A program made the translations under genes and the position numbers. A stretch of DNA of 48,142 nucleotides from Candidatus Fimousia stercorigallinarum (GTDB taxonomy: Bacteria > Bacillota > Clostridia > Lachnospirales > Lachnospiraceae): positions 1-48,142 of the forward strand of contig DVKZ01000128.1 of NCBI GenBank assembly GCA_018715775.1, written 5' to 3'. Below the pieces are notes generated by a model. It saw only the letters and a program-made list of their open reading frames with translations, made no database searches and was not told the origin of the DNA. This document shows positions 8,601-15,831 of the stretch, piece by piece. Each line of letters opens with the position of its first letter. Positions within the stretch are counted from its first letter, which is position 1.

Positions 8601-9337
8601 TTTCGATGGTTCTCCGTAATTCCCGGATCCTGCGCCATTTCAAAAATCTGCTCATAACAATCCAGGATTTCCCTGACATCATATGAAATTTCTTTTTCCA
8701 GCTGCTTTACCCATTCCTGTTCAAACAACAGATCCGGATCACCGGCAAATGCACCCGCAGCATCTTCCAGCCATTGTTCCGGGCGTGCTCCGCTCCTGGC
8801 AAACGTATAAGCCTGTAAGATCAGCTCTTCAATTTTTTTATCATTTTTCCCTGTCGAAAAGCTTTCCAGAAAGTCAACAAAGTCTTCCTGTTCCCCTTCA
8901 TAGGCTTCCTCCATCACTTCGGCCAACGCATCCTGGTGGAGCAATCCGATCTCTCCTTCCTCGCCGATTCGAAATCCGGGATCAAGGTCCACTTCCATAA
9001 AATGTTCCCGGATCAGGTTCAGGCAGAAACTGTGGATCGTTGTGATCTGGGCCTTCTGGATCCGTGCGATCTGTCTTAACAGATGCTGGTTATCCGGATC
9101 ATCCTGCACCTTCTTTTCCAACGCATTCATAATCCGTTCTTTCATTTCTGAAGCCGCCGCATTCGTAAAAGTGACCACGAGGAGCCGGTCGATATCAACC
9201 GGATGTTTTTCGTCCGAAACAAGCTCTATGATCCTCTCTACCATTACCGCTGTCTTTCCGGAACCGGCTGCCGCTGAAACTAGCAGATTCTTTCCTCTGG
9301 AATCAATCACATTCTGTTGTGCCTTCGTCCATGCCAT
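5663..9337 (-). CDS. addA: ATP-dependent helicase/nuclease subunit A (AddA)
   Basis: A 1224-residue cytoplasmic subunit of the AddAB double-strand-break resection enzyme, the Gram-positive counterpart of RecBCD. UvrD-type helicase motifs are all visible: Walker A SAAAGSGKTAVMVER near residue 20, VDEYQDTN with the Walker B Asp-Glu near 395, GDVKQSIYGFRQA, SIHKSKGLEYPIVVLAG and LYVAMTRAKDKLI. The C-terminal RecB-like nuclease has GLAVHKCMELID and the catalytic block GIIDLYFIEEGEIVLVDYKTD. Length is normal. Its start overlaps the end of addB by 35 bases, so the pair is translationally coupled as in other Firmicutes. No damage or truncation is seen. Confidence 0.97.
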   Translation of the reverse strand: MAWTKAQQNVIDSRGKNLLVSAAAGSGKTAVMVERIIELVSDEKHPVDIDRLLVVTFTNAAASEMKERIMNALEKKVQDDPDNQHLLRQIARIQKAQITTIHSFCLNLIREHFMEVDLDPGFRIGEEGEIGLLHQDALAEVMEEAYEGEQEDFVDFLESFSTGKNDKKIEELILQAYTFARSGARPEQWLEDAAGAFAGDPDLLFEQEWVKQLEKEISYDVREILDCYEQIFEMAQDPGITENHRKAVEEEYERIQYFSDAGTMIEYMEAASHWKKTAIRGRAGKQHDKEKIAQMMDLRKTAQEMIDRLLERKLPRDKQSVIRESKQCQKTMRAFVHLTLRFMELVHEKKKEKNLVDFSDLEQYALKILTDAYDEKGRPLPSKTAMEKKREYAEIYVDEYQDTNDIQEEIIRLISGDSIGKHNLFTVGDVKQSIYGFRQAKPELFINRYDHYKEESEEHKLIELQNNFRSRKEVLNAANYVFYHIMTKQLGNIEYDDHAALFPTMEFPTEKMDAAAEFHLLNLDDGASTLTDIEAEAVLIGQRIREMVSGDCPQLVTYIKEDGTKGLRKAEYRDIVILLRTVSGWGETIQEQLDHMGIPAFCESRKGSFSTIEVQTVMSILKVLDNEQQDIPFAAFLRAPFIGLTGEDMVWMTSLKILEPGQKSTMAEHMRYYLEYGDQKEILWKLKKAEAFLEEFRIKKQYLSIPDLIWVILEWTGYYHLIGAMPSGERRQANVRMLIQKAKQFETGSYKGLFYFVRYMEQLKEYDIDYGEANVQGEHENLVRIMSIHKSKGLEYPIVVLAGTAKSFNMMDSHNAILMHGKYHFGPDAVSLETREKHPTLQKKMIALKIQEEILSEEMRILYVAMTRAKDKLIMTGTVKKLASRLEKNHRKRKSRQCSYFDIKSAGSYMDWLLMAFAYHPSMEMLYQSYFPSERVSYDPVDASELKIRVTSLETLKKWIMEKEETSGQKREELFREIMECEDIPMLQKLKEEVAWQYPYVSECGRKIKYSVSELKQRSQQVFEEDETASSLEKETEEQALMPLFMQDEKTVSPVSRGLAVHKCMELIDFTKDYTEETLKEDICLWIEQGKIEANCEKVISEKQILWFLRSRVGKRVQKAARNGNVYKEKQFTLGLALNQLEEDSQSKELAVVQGIIDLYFIEEGEIVLVDYKTDRVRRGEEQKLIDHYRTQMLSYRQALEQMTGKRVKEMYITSLTLRKNIFL

Positions 9338-12300
9338 CGTCCCCGTCTCCTTTCCACATTTCTAACAACTCTTTTTCCTTTTTCTCTGCCAAATCCCGAT
9401 AAACATCCAGGCGACTGTCAAAATGACAGATTTCCCGGTATTCACAGTAATCGCAGGCTGTCTCTTTTTTTCTCCGGTAAGGATGGATCGAAATTTTTCC
9501 TCCTACCATCTCATTGCCTGCTTCCAGCATCTTTTTCACCGCAAATTCCCGGATATGTTCAAACGTCTGCGTATCCATGATCTTCGAATACGCGCTGTAT
9601 CCTTTTTTTGTTCTCGAAACTGGTATCGACCGGCATTTTGCCGGAAGATCCCGCTCCATATGATCAATAATGTGGTAATCGCTGTTTACATACCCGTCCA
9701 TTTGAAGCTTTTTTAAGATCCGTTCTTCCACATCCGTTTCCGGATCCTGATCGACCAGCGGGTCTTTTAACGAATAATAAAAGATGCCAGCCGGAATAAC
9801 CGGTTTCCCGACGGATTTTTTTTCTTCAATTTCCAGCACAGCATTCATATACAATACCAGCTGCAGCTGAAGTCCGTAATAAAGATTCATCAAGTCAAAT
9901 TTCGCATATCCTGATTTATAATCAATGACTTTCAGATAAATGCCATCCTCATCTTCATAGCGATCCACGCGGTCGATCTTTCCATTTAATTTCATCTTGA
10001 TCCCGTGGTCCAGTTCCAGATTCGCAGATTTCAAATCACTATAAGAAGAGAAGGAAATTTCGAATGCATATGGTTTAAAATCACTGTTTTCCAAATGCCG
10101 GATCAGCGCCCACAATGTCCTTCTCGTCAGCCTCTTGATGATCTTGGCAACGTACTGATTCCGTCGACTACTGTTTAGGAGATCTTCGTTCCATTCACTG
10201 AGTGCTCTGTTCACGGCCTCTTCCGTAAGGATTTCCTGTTCTCTGTCATCGATTCCCTTCCAGTCATCGTACGTGACCTGGATCTTCTTTGAGATCAGTT
10301 CCAGAGCACGGTGAAAGACATTGCCTAGATCCACAGAGCCGATCTTGAATTCTCTGCGCGGATATAATTTCAAACCATAACGCAGAAAATGTGCATAGGC
10401 GCAGGCCTCAAACTGTTCCAGCCGGCTGATGCTGTTTTGAAGGATTTCCCCATATACTTCTTTTGCCGCTTCTGACGTCAGATAATTCTCATGATTTTCA
10501 TAGCAGGCTGCTTTCAGAAAACTGCGGATCTGCTCCTCTTCAAGCAATGTCTTTCCGATCCCCTTCCATTCCTGCTGACCACCATCTTCCATCTCTTTTC
10601 GAAGTCCTTCCACAAACCGGTGTGTCCCATATTCTTTCGTATAAATACCGGACATTTCAAAGCTCGTCAGCTTTAATTGGGGCAGCACCTTCTGGATCCG
10701 CTGTATAAAGTAAGAAGGACGCATCGAACTTCCGTCATTGCCGACCGTAGCATACGACAAATACAGATGATCTGTCGGCTTTGATATAGCCAGGTATAGA
10801 TAAAACTGCTCCGCATAGGCAGACTGAATGACCGTTTCCGCCAGAGAAAGGCCCTTCTCTTCCAGCAACTCTCTCTCATGATCGTTCAAGACTCCGCTTC
10901 CATCAGGGACATTTGGGATAAATGTCTCATTCATCCCTGCAAAAAAAAGGACTTTGATCCGATTTAACCGCGTTCTTGTCAAATCACCGACAACGACCTG
11001 ATCGATTCCAGGCGGAATGACTCCGATCGACATTTCTTCCAGCCCGGAGTCCAGAATCTGCAATACCTGCGAAGCACTCATCTTCTCCGCTCCAAGAATA
11101 TTGACCATCTTATCCATCAGTCCGATCATATATGGGTATATCTGGGCATATGTCTTTTCCATCACATAATCTTTCTTATCTTCAAAATTCCGGCGCAGCG
11201 CTTCCATCTGTTCTTCCATCCTCTGATTTCTCAAAAAGGAATAAAGAATCTCCATATGATCCCGAACCGTATTATCTTTTTCCTGACATTTTGAATAAAA
11301 TTCAAACACTTCGTCCAGGAATTGTTCCCGGCTCTCATTGATCTCTTTCAGATCTTCTTCTGTCAGATCCGGCCCCGGAACGACAAATTCTGTCGTCCAC
11401 TGCTTCTTCCCGCGGATTCCATGCGCGATAACATAATTTTCCAGTTTATCAATCTGTTCTAAACTCAGATGGCTCATTCCCGCCTTTAAATAGCGAAAAA
11501 CACTCGGATAGGAAAAATTCTCTTGAACAATCTGATAGATTCCACGGACGGTTTCCACACAGGGATTATTCAACATGCTCTTTTTATGATCAATAAAATA
11601 CGGGATATGAAATTCTGCAAAGCAATGCTCAAAATGCATCCGATAATGATCCATATCTCCGGCGATCACAGCCAGATCCCGGTAACGATACCCCTTTTCC
11701 CGCACATAATATTCTATTTTTTCACAAATCCGGTACACTTCTTCTAATGCATCTTTTTGTGTAAAAAGCGTGATATGCTCGATATCTTTCTCATAAACTT
11801 TCACCGGATAGCGGAAGATCCCGGCCTCTAATGCCGCAAGATCAGCGGCTTCTTTCAACCTGTATGGAACCGTATCTTCCAACAGGATCGAGGGTAGTAC
11901 CTGAATGCCCTGTTCTTTGGCGATCTCTTTTAACTGCCAGATCATCTTCGATGACATCGAAAACAATTCGTATTCCCGGACAAACTGCCTTTTCTCAATC
12001 CAGCTGTCTGCCGTAACCGAGATCACGATCTTTTTTGCATATTGAAGCAGCGTCCCGATCAATTGATTCTGCACCGGAGTAAACCCGGTAAATCCATCAA
12101 GATAGATTACGCTGTCACGTATCTTTTTCGAATTTCCCACTTTTGCGCTCAGTTCCTCCAGGATCTGTTCGGCAACGATAAAATGCCCTTCCAGATATTC
12201 CTGAAATTTTCGTTCAATCAAAGCGAGATCATGCAGCTTATAGTTTAAATTTCCGTCTTCACCGCTCTGCAGTGCATCGAGAGCATCCGGTTTTACCTGA

Positions 12301-12695
12301 TACTGGTACAGCTCGGAGATCATCGATTTCATATTTTCCACAAATCCCGGTTTTTGTATGCTGCTGCCAAATATTTTTAACTGATTTTTCTCTTCTTCTA
12401 AAATTTTACGCAGGACCATCCGCTTTCCCATATCTTCCAATACAGCATCCGGATAGTAAGATAATTCTTCAAATACCCGGTATGCAAGCCTCGGAAAACT
12501 GACCACATCGATATTCATCGTTCCGTGGTTCGGATGGATGTCCACAATATCCTTTTGTGTCTGTAACGTATATTGCTCCGGTACGATTAGAAAATAATTC
12601 TGATCCTCCTCTTTGATCGATTCTTCAATAAGCATTTGATAGATCGTATGCGTTTTTCCGCTTCCGCTCCGCCCGATCAAAAACTGCAATGACAT
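9303..12695 (-). CDS. addB: ATP-dependent helicase/nuclease subunit B (AddB)
   Basis: A 1130-residue partner of AddA. The N-terminus carries a Walker A motif, GRSGSGKTHTIYQ (residues 8-20). The middle is an inactivated helicase fold as usual for AddB. The C-terminal nuclease has GKIDRVDRY and VIDYKSGYAKFD. The four cysteines of the structural iron-sulfur cluster are present: one in FEACAYAHFLRYG and three in CDYCEYREICHF close to the end. AddB's nuclease cuts the strand opposite to AddA's; the complex responds to Chi. It is the first gene of the operon, with a promoter-like sequence at 12727-12755. Confidence 0.97.
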   Translation of the reverse strand: MSLQFLIGRSGSGKTHTIYQMLIEESIKEEDQNYFLIVPEQYTLQTQKDIVDIHPNHGTMNIDVVSFPRLAYRVFEELSYYPDAVLEDMGKRMVLRKILEEEKNQLKIFGSSIQKPGFVENMKSMISELYQYQVKPDALDALQSGEDGNLNYKLHDLALIERKFQEYLEGHFIVAEQILEELSAKVGNSKKIRDSVIYLDGFTGFTPVQNQLIGTLLQYAKKIVISVTADSWIEKRQFVREYELFSMSSKMIWQLKEIAKEQGIQVLPSILLEDTVPYRLKEAADLAALEAGIFRYPVKVYEKDIEHITLFTQKDALEEVYRICEKIEYYVREKGYRYRDLAVIAGDMDHYRMHFEHCFAEFHIPYFIDHKKSMLNNPCVETVRGIYQIVQENFSYPSVFRYLKAGMSHLSLEQIDKLENYVIAHGIRGKKQWTTEFVVPGPDLTEEDLKEINESREQFLDEVFEFYSKCQEKDNTVRDHMEILYSFLRNQRMEEQMEALRRNFEDKKDYVMEKTYAQIYPYMIGLMDKMVNILGAEKMSASQVLQILDSGLEEMSIGVIPPGIDQVVVGDLTRTRLNRIKVLFFAGMNETFIPNVPDGSGVLNDHERELLEEKGLSLAETVIQSAYAEQFYLYLAISKPTDHLYLSYATVGNDGSSMRPSYFIQRIQKVLPQLKLTSFEMSGIYTKEYGTHRFVEGLRKEMEDGGQQEWKGIGKTLLEEEQIRSFLKAACYENHENYLTSEAAKEVYGEILQNSISRLEQFEACAYAHFLRYGLKLYPRREFKIGSVDLGNVFHRALELISKKIQVTYDDWKGIDDREQEILTEEAVNRALSEWNEDLLNSSRRNQYVAKIIKRLTRRTLWALIRHLENSDFKPYAFEISFSSYSDLKSANLELDHGIKMKLNGKIDRVDRYEDEDGIYLKVIDYKSGYAKFDLMNLYYGLQLQLVLYMNAVLEIEEKKSVGKPVIPAGIFYYSLKDPLVDQDPETDVEERILKKLQMDGYVNSDYHIIDHMERDLPAKCRSIPVSRTKKGYSAYSKIMDTQTFEHIREFAVKKMLEAGNEMVGGKISIHPYRRKKETACDYCEYREICHFDSRLDVYRDLAEKKEKELLEMWKGDGDDGMDEGTTECD

Positions 12696-12726
12696 TCATC
12701 CACCTTCTTTCCTGAAAACTGCTTTT

Positions 12727-12755
12727 ATCATAACATAAATTGCACAGGTTCTAAA
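12727..12755 (-). promoter_or_regulatory. Putative SigA promoter of addBA
   Basis: On the minus strand TTTAGA (12750-12755), 17 bases, TATGAT (12727-12732), 32 bases upstream of the addB start. Confidence 0.45.
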
Positions 12756-12803
12756 ATTATTTTTACATCATATACTAAATGTAGAAACTATCAGGAGGAT
12801 ATT

Positions 12804-13247
12804 ATGAGTTCTAATACAAAAGTTGTTGTTTTTAAAGCAAAAGAGCTGCTGTACACCGGCATTTTCTTATTGCTGGGCATTATACTGATCTTATTACTTA
12901 TTTTTATGTTTCTTCCGAAAGATAACGAGAAGGAACCGGCAGTCAGTACCGAAACGGACGCCGTATACGTACCCGGCGTTTATACGTCTTCCGTGCAGCT
13001 GGGAGAAAACACCCTGGACGTTCAGGTAACAGTTGACAGCCAAAATATAAAATCTGTGAACATTGAGCAGCTAGATGATTCTGTGAAAACAATGTATCCA
13101 TTGATTGAACCATCCATAGCCTCCATTAATGAACAGCTTTCAAAAATTTCATCCATCGATGAACTGACATTTGAAGATGAAAGCCAGTATACAAATACGA
13201 TTTTAAAACAGGCGATCAAAAATGCCCTGAAAAAAGCGGAACCCTGA
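12804..13247 (+). CDS. Small single-pass membrane protein with an FMN_bind-like domain
   Basis: A 147-residue protein starting ATG after AGGAGGA. Residues 1-15 are cytoplasmic, about 16-37 form one membrane helix (IFLLLGIILILLLIFMFL), and the rest faces outside. The outer part starts YVPGVYTSSVQLG and continues with DVQVTVDSQNIKSVNIEQL, then a helix and finally NTILKQAIKNALKKAEP. This order (GxY, beta hairpin, helix, xxIxxAIxxAL) is that of FMN_bind domains, but the usual SGAT motif that carries covalent FMN is replaced by TFEDESQYT. So flavin attachment is unlikely, and the protein is better called FMN_bind-like of unknown role. It is a single gene, divergent from addB, ending in a strong terminator. 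Confidence 0.8.
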   Translation: MSSNTKVVVFKAKELLYTGIFLLLGIILILLLIFMFLPKDNEKEPAVSTETDAVYVPGVYTSSVQLGENTLDVQVTVDSQNIKSVNIEQLDDSVKTMYPLIEPSIASINEQLSKISSIDELTFEDESQYTNTILKQAIKNALKKAEP

Positions 13248-13268
13248 TCTCAGGATTCCGCTTTTTTT
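13233..13268. terminator. Strong bidirectional terminator
   Basis: AGCGGAA(c)CCTG and CAGG(a)TTCCGCT pair around ATCT; T7 follows on plus and T5 on minus. It overlaps the last codons of the plus-strand gene and also ends the lipoprotein gene. Confidence 0.85.
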
Positions 13269-13298
13269 AATAAATAAAACAAAGCTCTGTACATGTTT

Positions 13299-13607
13299 CT
13301 ATTGCTGATTCTGTGTATCATTGTCATTGGTACGATCGGTTGCCGTATCCGAACGATCGGTACTGTCCGTACCATCTGTCAGATCTTCCACTCCGTCTTC
13401 GACACCATCGATTGTATCGTCAACCGCATCTCCGGCATCATCCACACCTTCTTCTATATCATCACCTAAATTATCTCCATTCTTATCCGCAGTCGTCTTT
13501 GTTTCATCTGCTGCATTTCCATTTGACATATTGCCGCATCCGACTGCCGTCATGGAGAGTGCCATGACCAAGGACAGACAGATCATCCATTTTTTTAATG
13601 TTTTCAT
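13299..13607 (-). CDS. Small acidic lipoprotein
   Basis: A 102-residue protein with a clear lipoprotein signal: MKTLKKWMICLSLVMALSM, then the lipobox TAVGC with Cys24 as the lipidated residue. The mature part is low in complexity, rich in Asp, Thr, Gly and Asn, with repeated blocks such as DDAGDAVDDTIDGVEDGVED and a tail of TDRSDTATDRTND. It has no recognisable domain. Similar short acidic lipoproteins are common in Lachnospiraceae and their job is unknown. It has GGAGA before the ATG. It lies 106 bases downstream of the ClC gene on the same strand and may be transcribed with it or from its own promoter. Confidence 0.78.
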   Translation of the reverse strand: MKTLKKWMICLSLVMALSMTAVGCGNMSNGNAADETKTTADKNGDNLGDDIEEGVDDAGDAVDDTIDGVEDGVEDLTDGTDSTDRSDTATDRTNDNDTQNQQ

Positions 13608-13713
13608 AGTATATCTCCTTTTTCAATTTTTCATGATTAGTATTGCCGAAAAAGAAGATATTATCCAGATTCCAGATTTTTCAAATTTTAAATTTACGTG
13701 AAAACCATTCTTT

Positions 13714-15300
13714 CTACAGAGGAATATCTACTTCCACCTCTCCGCTGATGATCTGATATGCATCGACGATCATTTGCAAATACTCTTTTTCCGCGATCAC
13801 AAGTAAAGTATCTCCACTTCGGATAATGGTATCTCCCCGTGGAACGATCTCCATCGGACCGCGCTGAATACCTGCGATCACGCTGTGTTCCGGCCACGGC
13901 AGATTGGCTACAGTTTCGTCTCTGGCGATGGATTCCGAACCGACGATAAAGGTCATAACGACTGTACCGTCTTTATCCGGATTATTTTCTGATTTACCGG
14001 CTTTCACAATGTTGCGTTCCAAAAGGCTTTCATAAATCGGTTCTACTTTTGTTATATGCGCAACCATATAAGAAGTCAGCGCAACAACTGCAAGTGGAAG
14101 CAGATGTTCAAATCCCCCTGTCATCTCCGCGATCAGAATAATGCCCGTGATCGGTGCACGTACGATCGAAGTAAAAAATCCTGCCATGCCAAGGATGATA
14201 AAACTTGTCAGATAGATCGTATCCATACCGAATACATCGCATACAAATCCGCCATAAACTGCACCGACATAAGCCCCTGCGATCAACAACGGGAAAAAGA
14301 TTCCGCCCGGAGCTCCGGATCCAAAACTGACAGCCGAAAAGAGGCTTTTTGCAACGAGAAGCACCACAAGAGTTGTAAGTGCCGGATACTTTCCATAAAC
14401 CAGTTCAATCATCGCATGTCCCCCAGCCAACACATCCGGCAGCGTATAGGCAAATATCCATGCGAACAAAAACGGGATCATCATGCGGATCTCCGGGCGC
14501 AGCTTCTTCAACTTTCCATAAAAGTTCTGCCCTTTTAACAACATGGTACTGTATAAAACTCCGAGCAGCCCAAGAATCATCCCGAACAAAAGGAGCAGGC
14601 CATAATAACGCAACGGGATCACATCCGGAATATGAAAATGAAAGACAGGATCAAGTCCAAATGCATTTTTCGACAGAAAATCCGAGGTCACACATCCGGC
14701 AAGCACGCAGACGAGCATCGATGCGTTAAAGTTTTTCTGGATTTCTTCCAGCGCGAATACGACCCCTGCGATCGGCGCATTAAATGCGGCTGCCAGACCC
14801 GCGCCGGCACCGCACGTGATCATATAGCGTTCTTTTGTCTTGTTCTGTTTTGTAAGTTTTGCAAGTCCTTTGCCGGCCATTGCTCCAAGCTGTACCGACG
14901 GTCCTTCCCGGCCAAGCGACAGTCCGCCGATAATACAGAATGTCCCTCCGATCATCTTCGAGATCAGAAGCTTCCACCAGTTTACATCAAAATAGCCCTT
15001 GATTTCTCCTTGTACCTGCGGAATCCCGGATCCCGAACACATGCTTTCCCATGCCGTGATCTTTGCAACCAAAAACGCGAGCAGCATCAGACAGAGCAGC
15101 CAGATTGCCATATAGAACGGATGTCCATCCGTAAATTCGATCACCCGAAATAAAACCGCCTCGGCAAACTGCAGCATAAACCGATAAAGTACTGTAACAA
15201 AGGCTGCCACGATCCCGACAAAAATACCGAAAAAAATCATCTTGACCGGGAGCCATCTGCGCTCCTGTAATGTTTGTAATGAATGGTTCAACTTTTTCAC
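13714..15300 (-). CDS. ClC-family H+/Cl- exchanger with C-terminal TrkA-C domain
   Basis: A 528-residue inner-membrane protein. Selectivity-filter signatures are intact: GSGIPQVQG, GREGPSVQLGA and GSGAPGGIFFP. The gating glutamate is in GREGP, and the second glutamate needed for proton coupling in exchangers is present in VVFALEEIQKNF, so an antiporter is more likely than a channel. Residues from about 440 form a TrkA-C (RCK_C) domain, ending SGDTLLVIAEKEYLQMIVD, which may bind a small ligand and gate transport. The homodimer moves Cl- against H+, useful in acid stress or charge balance. The start ATG is 23 bases downstream of a promoter-like sequence. It is divergent from leuA. Confidence 0.93.
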   Translation of the reverse strand: MKKLNHSLQTLQERRWLPVKMIFFGIFVGIVAAFVTVLYRFMLQFAEAVLFRVIEFTDGHPFYMAIWLLCLMLLAFLVAKITAWESMCSGSGIPQVQGEIKGYFDVNWWKLLISKMIGGTFCIIGGLSLGREGPSVQLGAMAGKGLAKLTKQNKTKERYMITCGAGAGLAAAFNAPIAGVVFALEEIQKNFNASMLVCVLAGCVTSDFLSKNAFGLDPVFHFHIPDVIPLRYYGLLLLFGMILGLLGVLYSTMLLKGQNFYGKLKKLRPEIRMMIPFLFAWIFAYTLPDVLAGGHAMIELVYGKYPALTTLVVLLVAKSLFSAVSFGSGAPGGIFFPLLIAGAYVGAVYGGFVCDVFGMDTIYLTSFIILGMAGFFTSIVRAPITGIILIAEMTGGFEHLLPLAVVALTSYMVAHITKVEPIYESLLERNIVKAGKSENNPDKDGTVVMTFIVGSESIARDETVANLPWPEHSVIAGIQRGPMEIVPRGDTIIRSGDTLLVIAEKEYLQMIVDAYQIISGEVEVDIPL

Positions 15301-15322
15301 TCCTTTTTTCTCACTTATATTT

Positions 15323-15351
15323 ATTTTAATGGAAAAGACGCGCTTCTACAA
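15323..15351 (-). promoter_or_regulatory. Putative SigA promoter of the ClC gene
   Basis: On the minus strand TTGTAG (15346-15351), 17 bases, TAAAAT (15323-15328), close upstream of the start codon. Confidence 0.4.
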
Positions 15352-15395
15352 TAAAAAAGCAGAAAAATTATTCAGAAAAAGCAATCTTGAAACAG

Positions 15396-15424
15396 TTGAC
15401 ACAAAAATGGTTTTGTGTTAGATT
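15396..15424 (+). promoter_or_regulatory. SigA promoter of the leuA T-box transcript
   Basis: A perfect TTGACA (15396-15401), 17 bases, and TAGATT (15419-15424). Transcription would begin near 15431, just before Stem I of the T-box. Confidence 0.7.
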
Positions 15425-15425
15425 A

Positions 15426-15730
15426 ATTATACAAAAGATTCAAATACGTTGATAAGGAATAGTAAGATTCTTAACGCATTCAGAGAGCTGCTGGCTGGTG
15501 TGAAGCAGCTGTAGAGGGAGTCCGAACTCGCCTTGGAGTAGCACGCTGAACATTACAGTAGGCGGAGCCGGCACCTGCCCGTTATCTGACAGGGAGATAT
15601 AAAACTGCAAAGTTCGTATCGAATTAAGTGCACGCATTCTCATGCGTGAATAAGAGTGGTACCACGGAAGATATTTTATCCTTCGTCTCTTTAAGGTCGC
15701 AAGATCGGAGACGGAGTTTTTTTTATTTCA
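15426..15730 (+). promoter_or_regulatory. T-box leader RNA sensing uncharged tRNA-Leu
   Basis: This fills the 530-base gap before leuA. The conserved T-box AGAGTGGTACCACG is at 15653-15666, followed by the terminator at 15680-15727. Stem I carries the AGAGAG/GGTGTGAAGCAG-type distal region at 15482-15510, and the specifier position in GAACTCGCC reads CTC (15527-15529), a leucine codon. The base after TGG in the T-box is T, which would pair with discriminator A of tRNA-Leu. Uncharged tRNA-Leu should stabilise the antiterminator and allow leuA transcription. The T-box class is certain; the specifier is my reading of the loop position and agrees with the gene controlled. Confidence 0.93.
15680..15727 (+). 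terminator. Conditional terminator of the leuA T-box
   Basis: CTTCGTCTC (from 15681) pairs with GAGACGGAG, followed by T8. It is the transcription-off structure opposed by the T-box antiterminator. Confidence 0.85.
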
Positions 15731-15831
15731 TAGACATGTTTATGAAATAATAAACTTATAAAATATAATTGGTTACTAACGAACTACAGTTTATCAGTTT
15801 ATCAATTTTATTTTAGAAAGGAAATAGGAAA

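Noticed and set aside
13313..13701. Plus-strand frames rich in Ser, His and Leu
   Set aside because: Shadows of the acidic lipoprotein gene, whose signal peptide and lipobox are convincing.
14056..15153. Several plus-strand frames of 110-170 residues
   Set aside because: Antisense to the ClC gene, without start signals or recognisable motifs.
15440..15643. Minus-strand frame of 67 residues before leuA
   Set aside because: Lies within the T-box leader, whose conserved elements explain the sequence.
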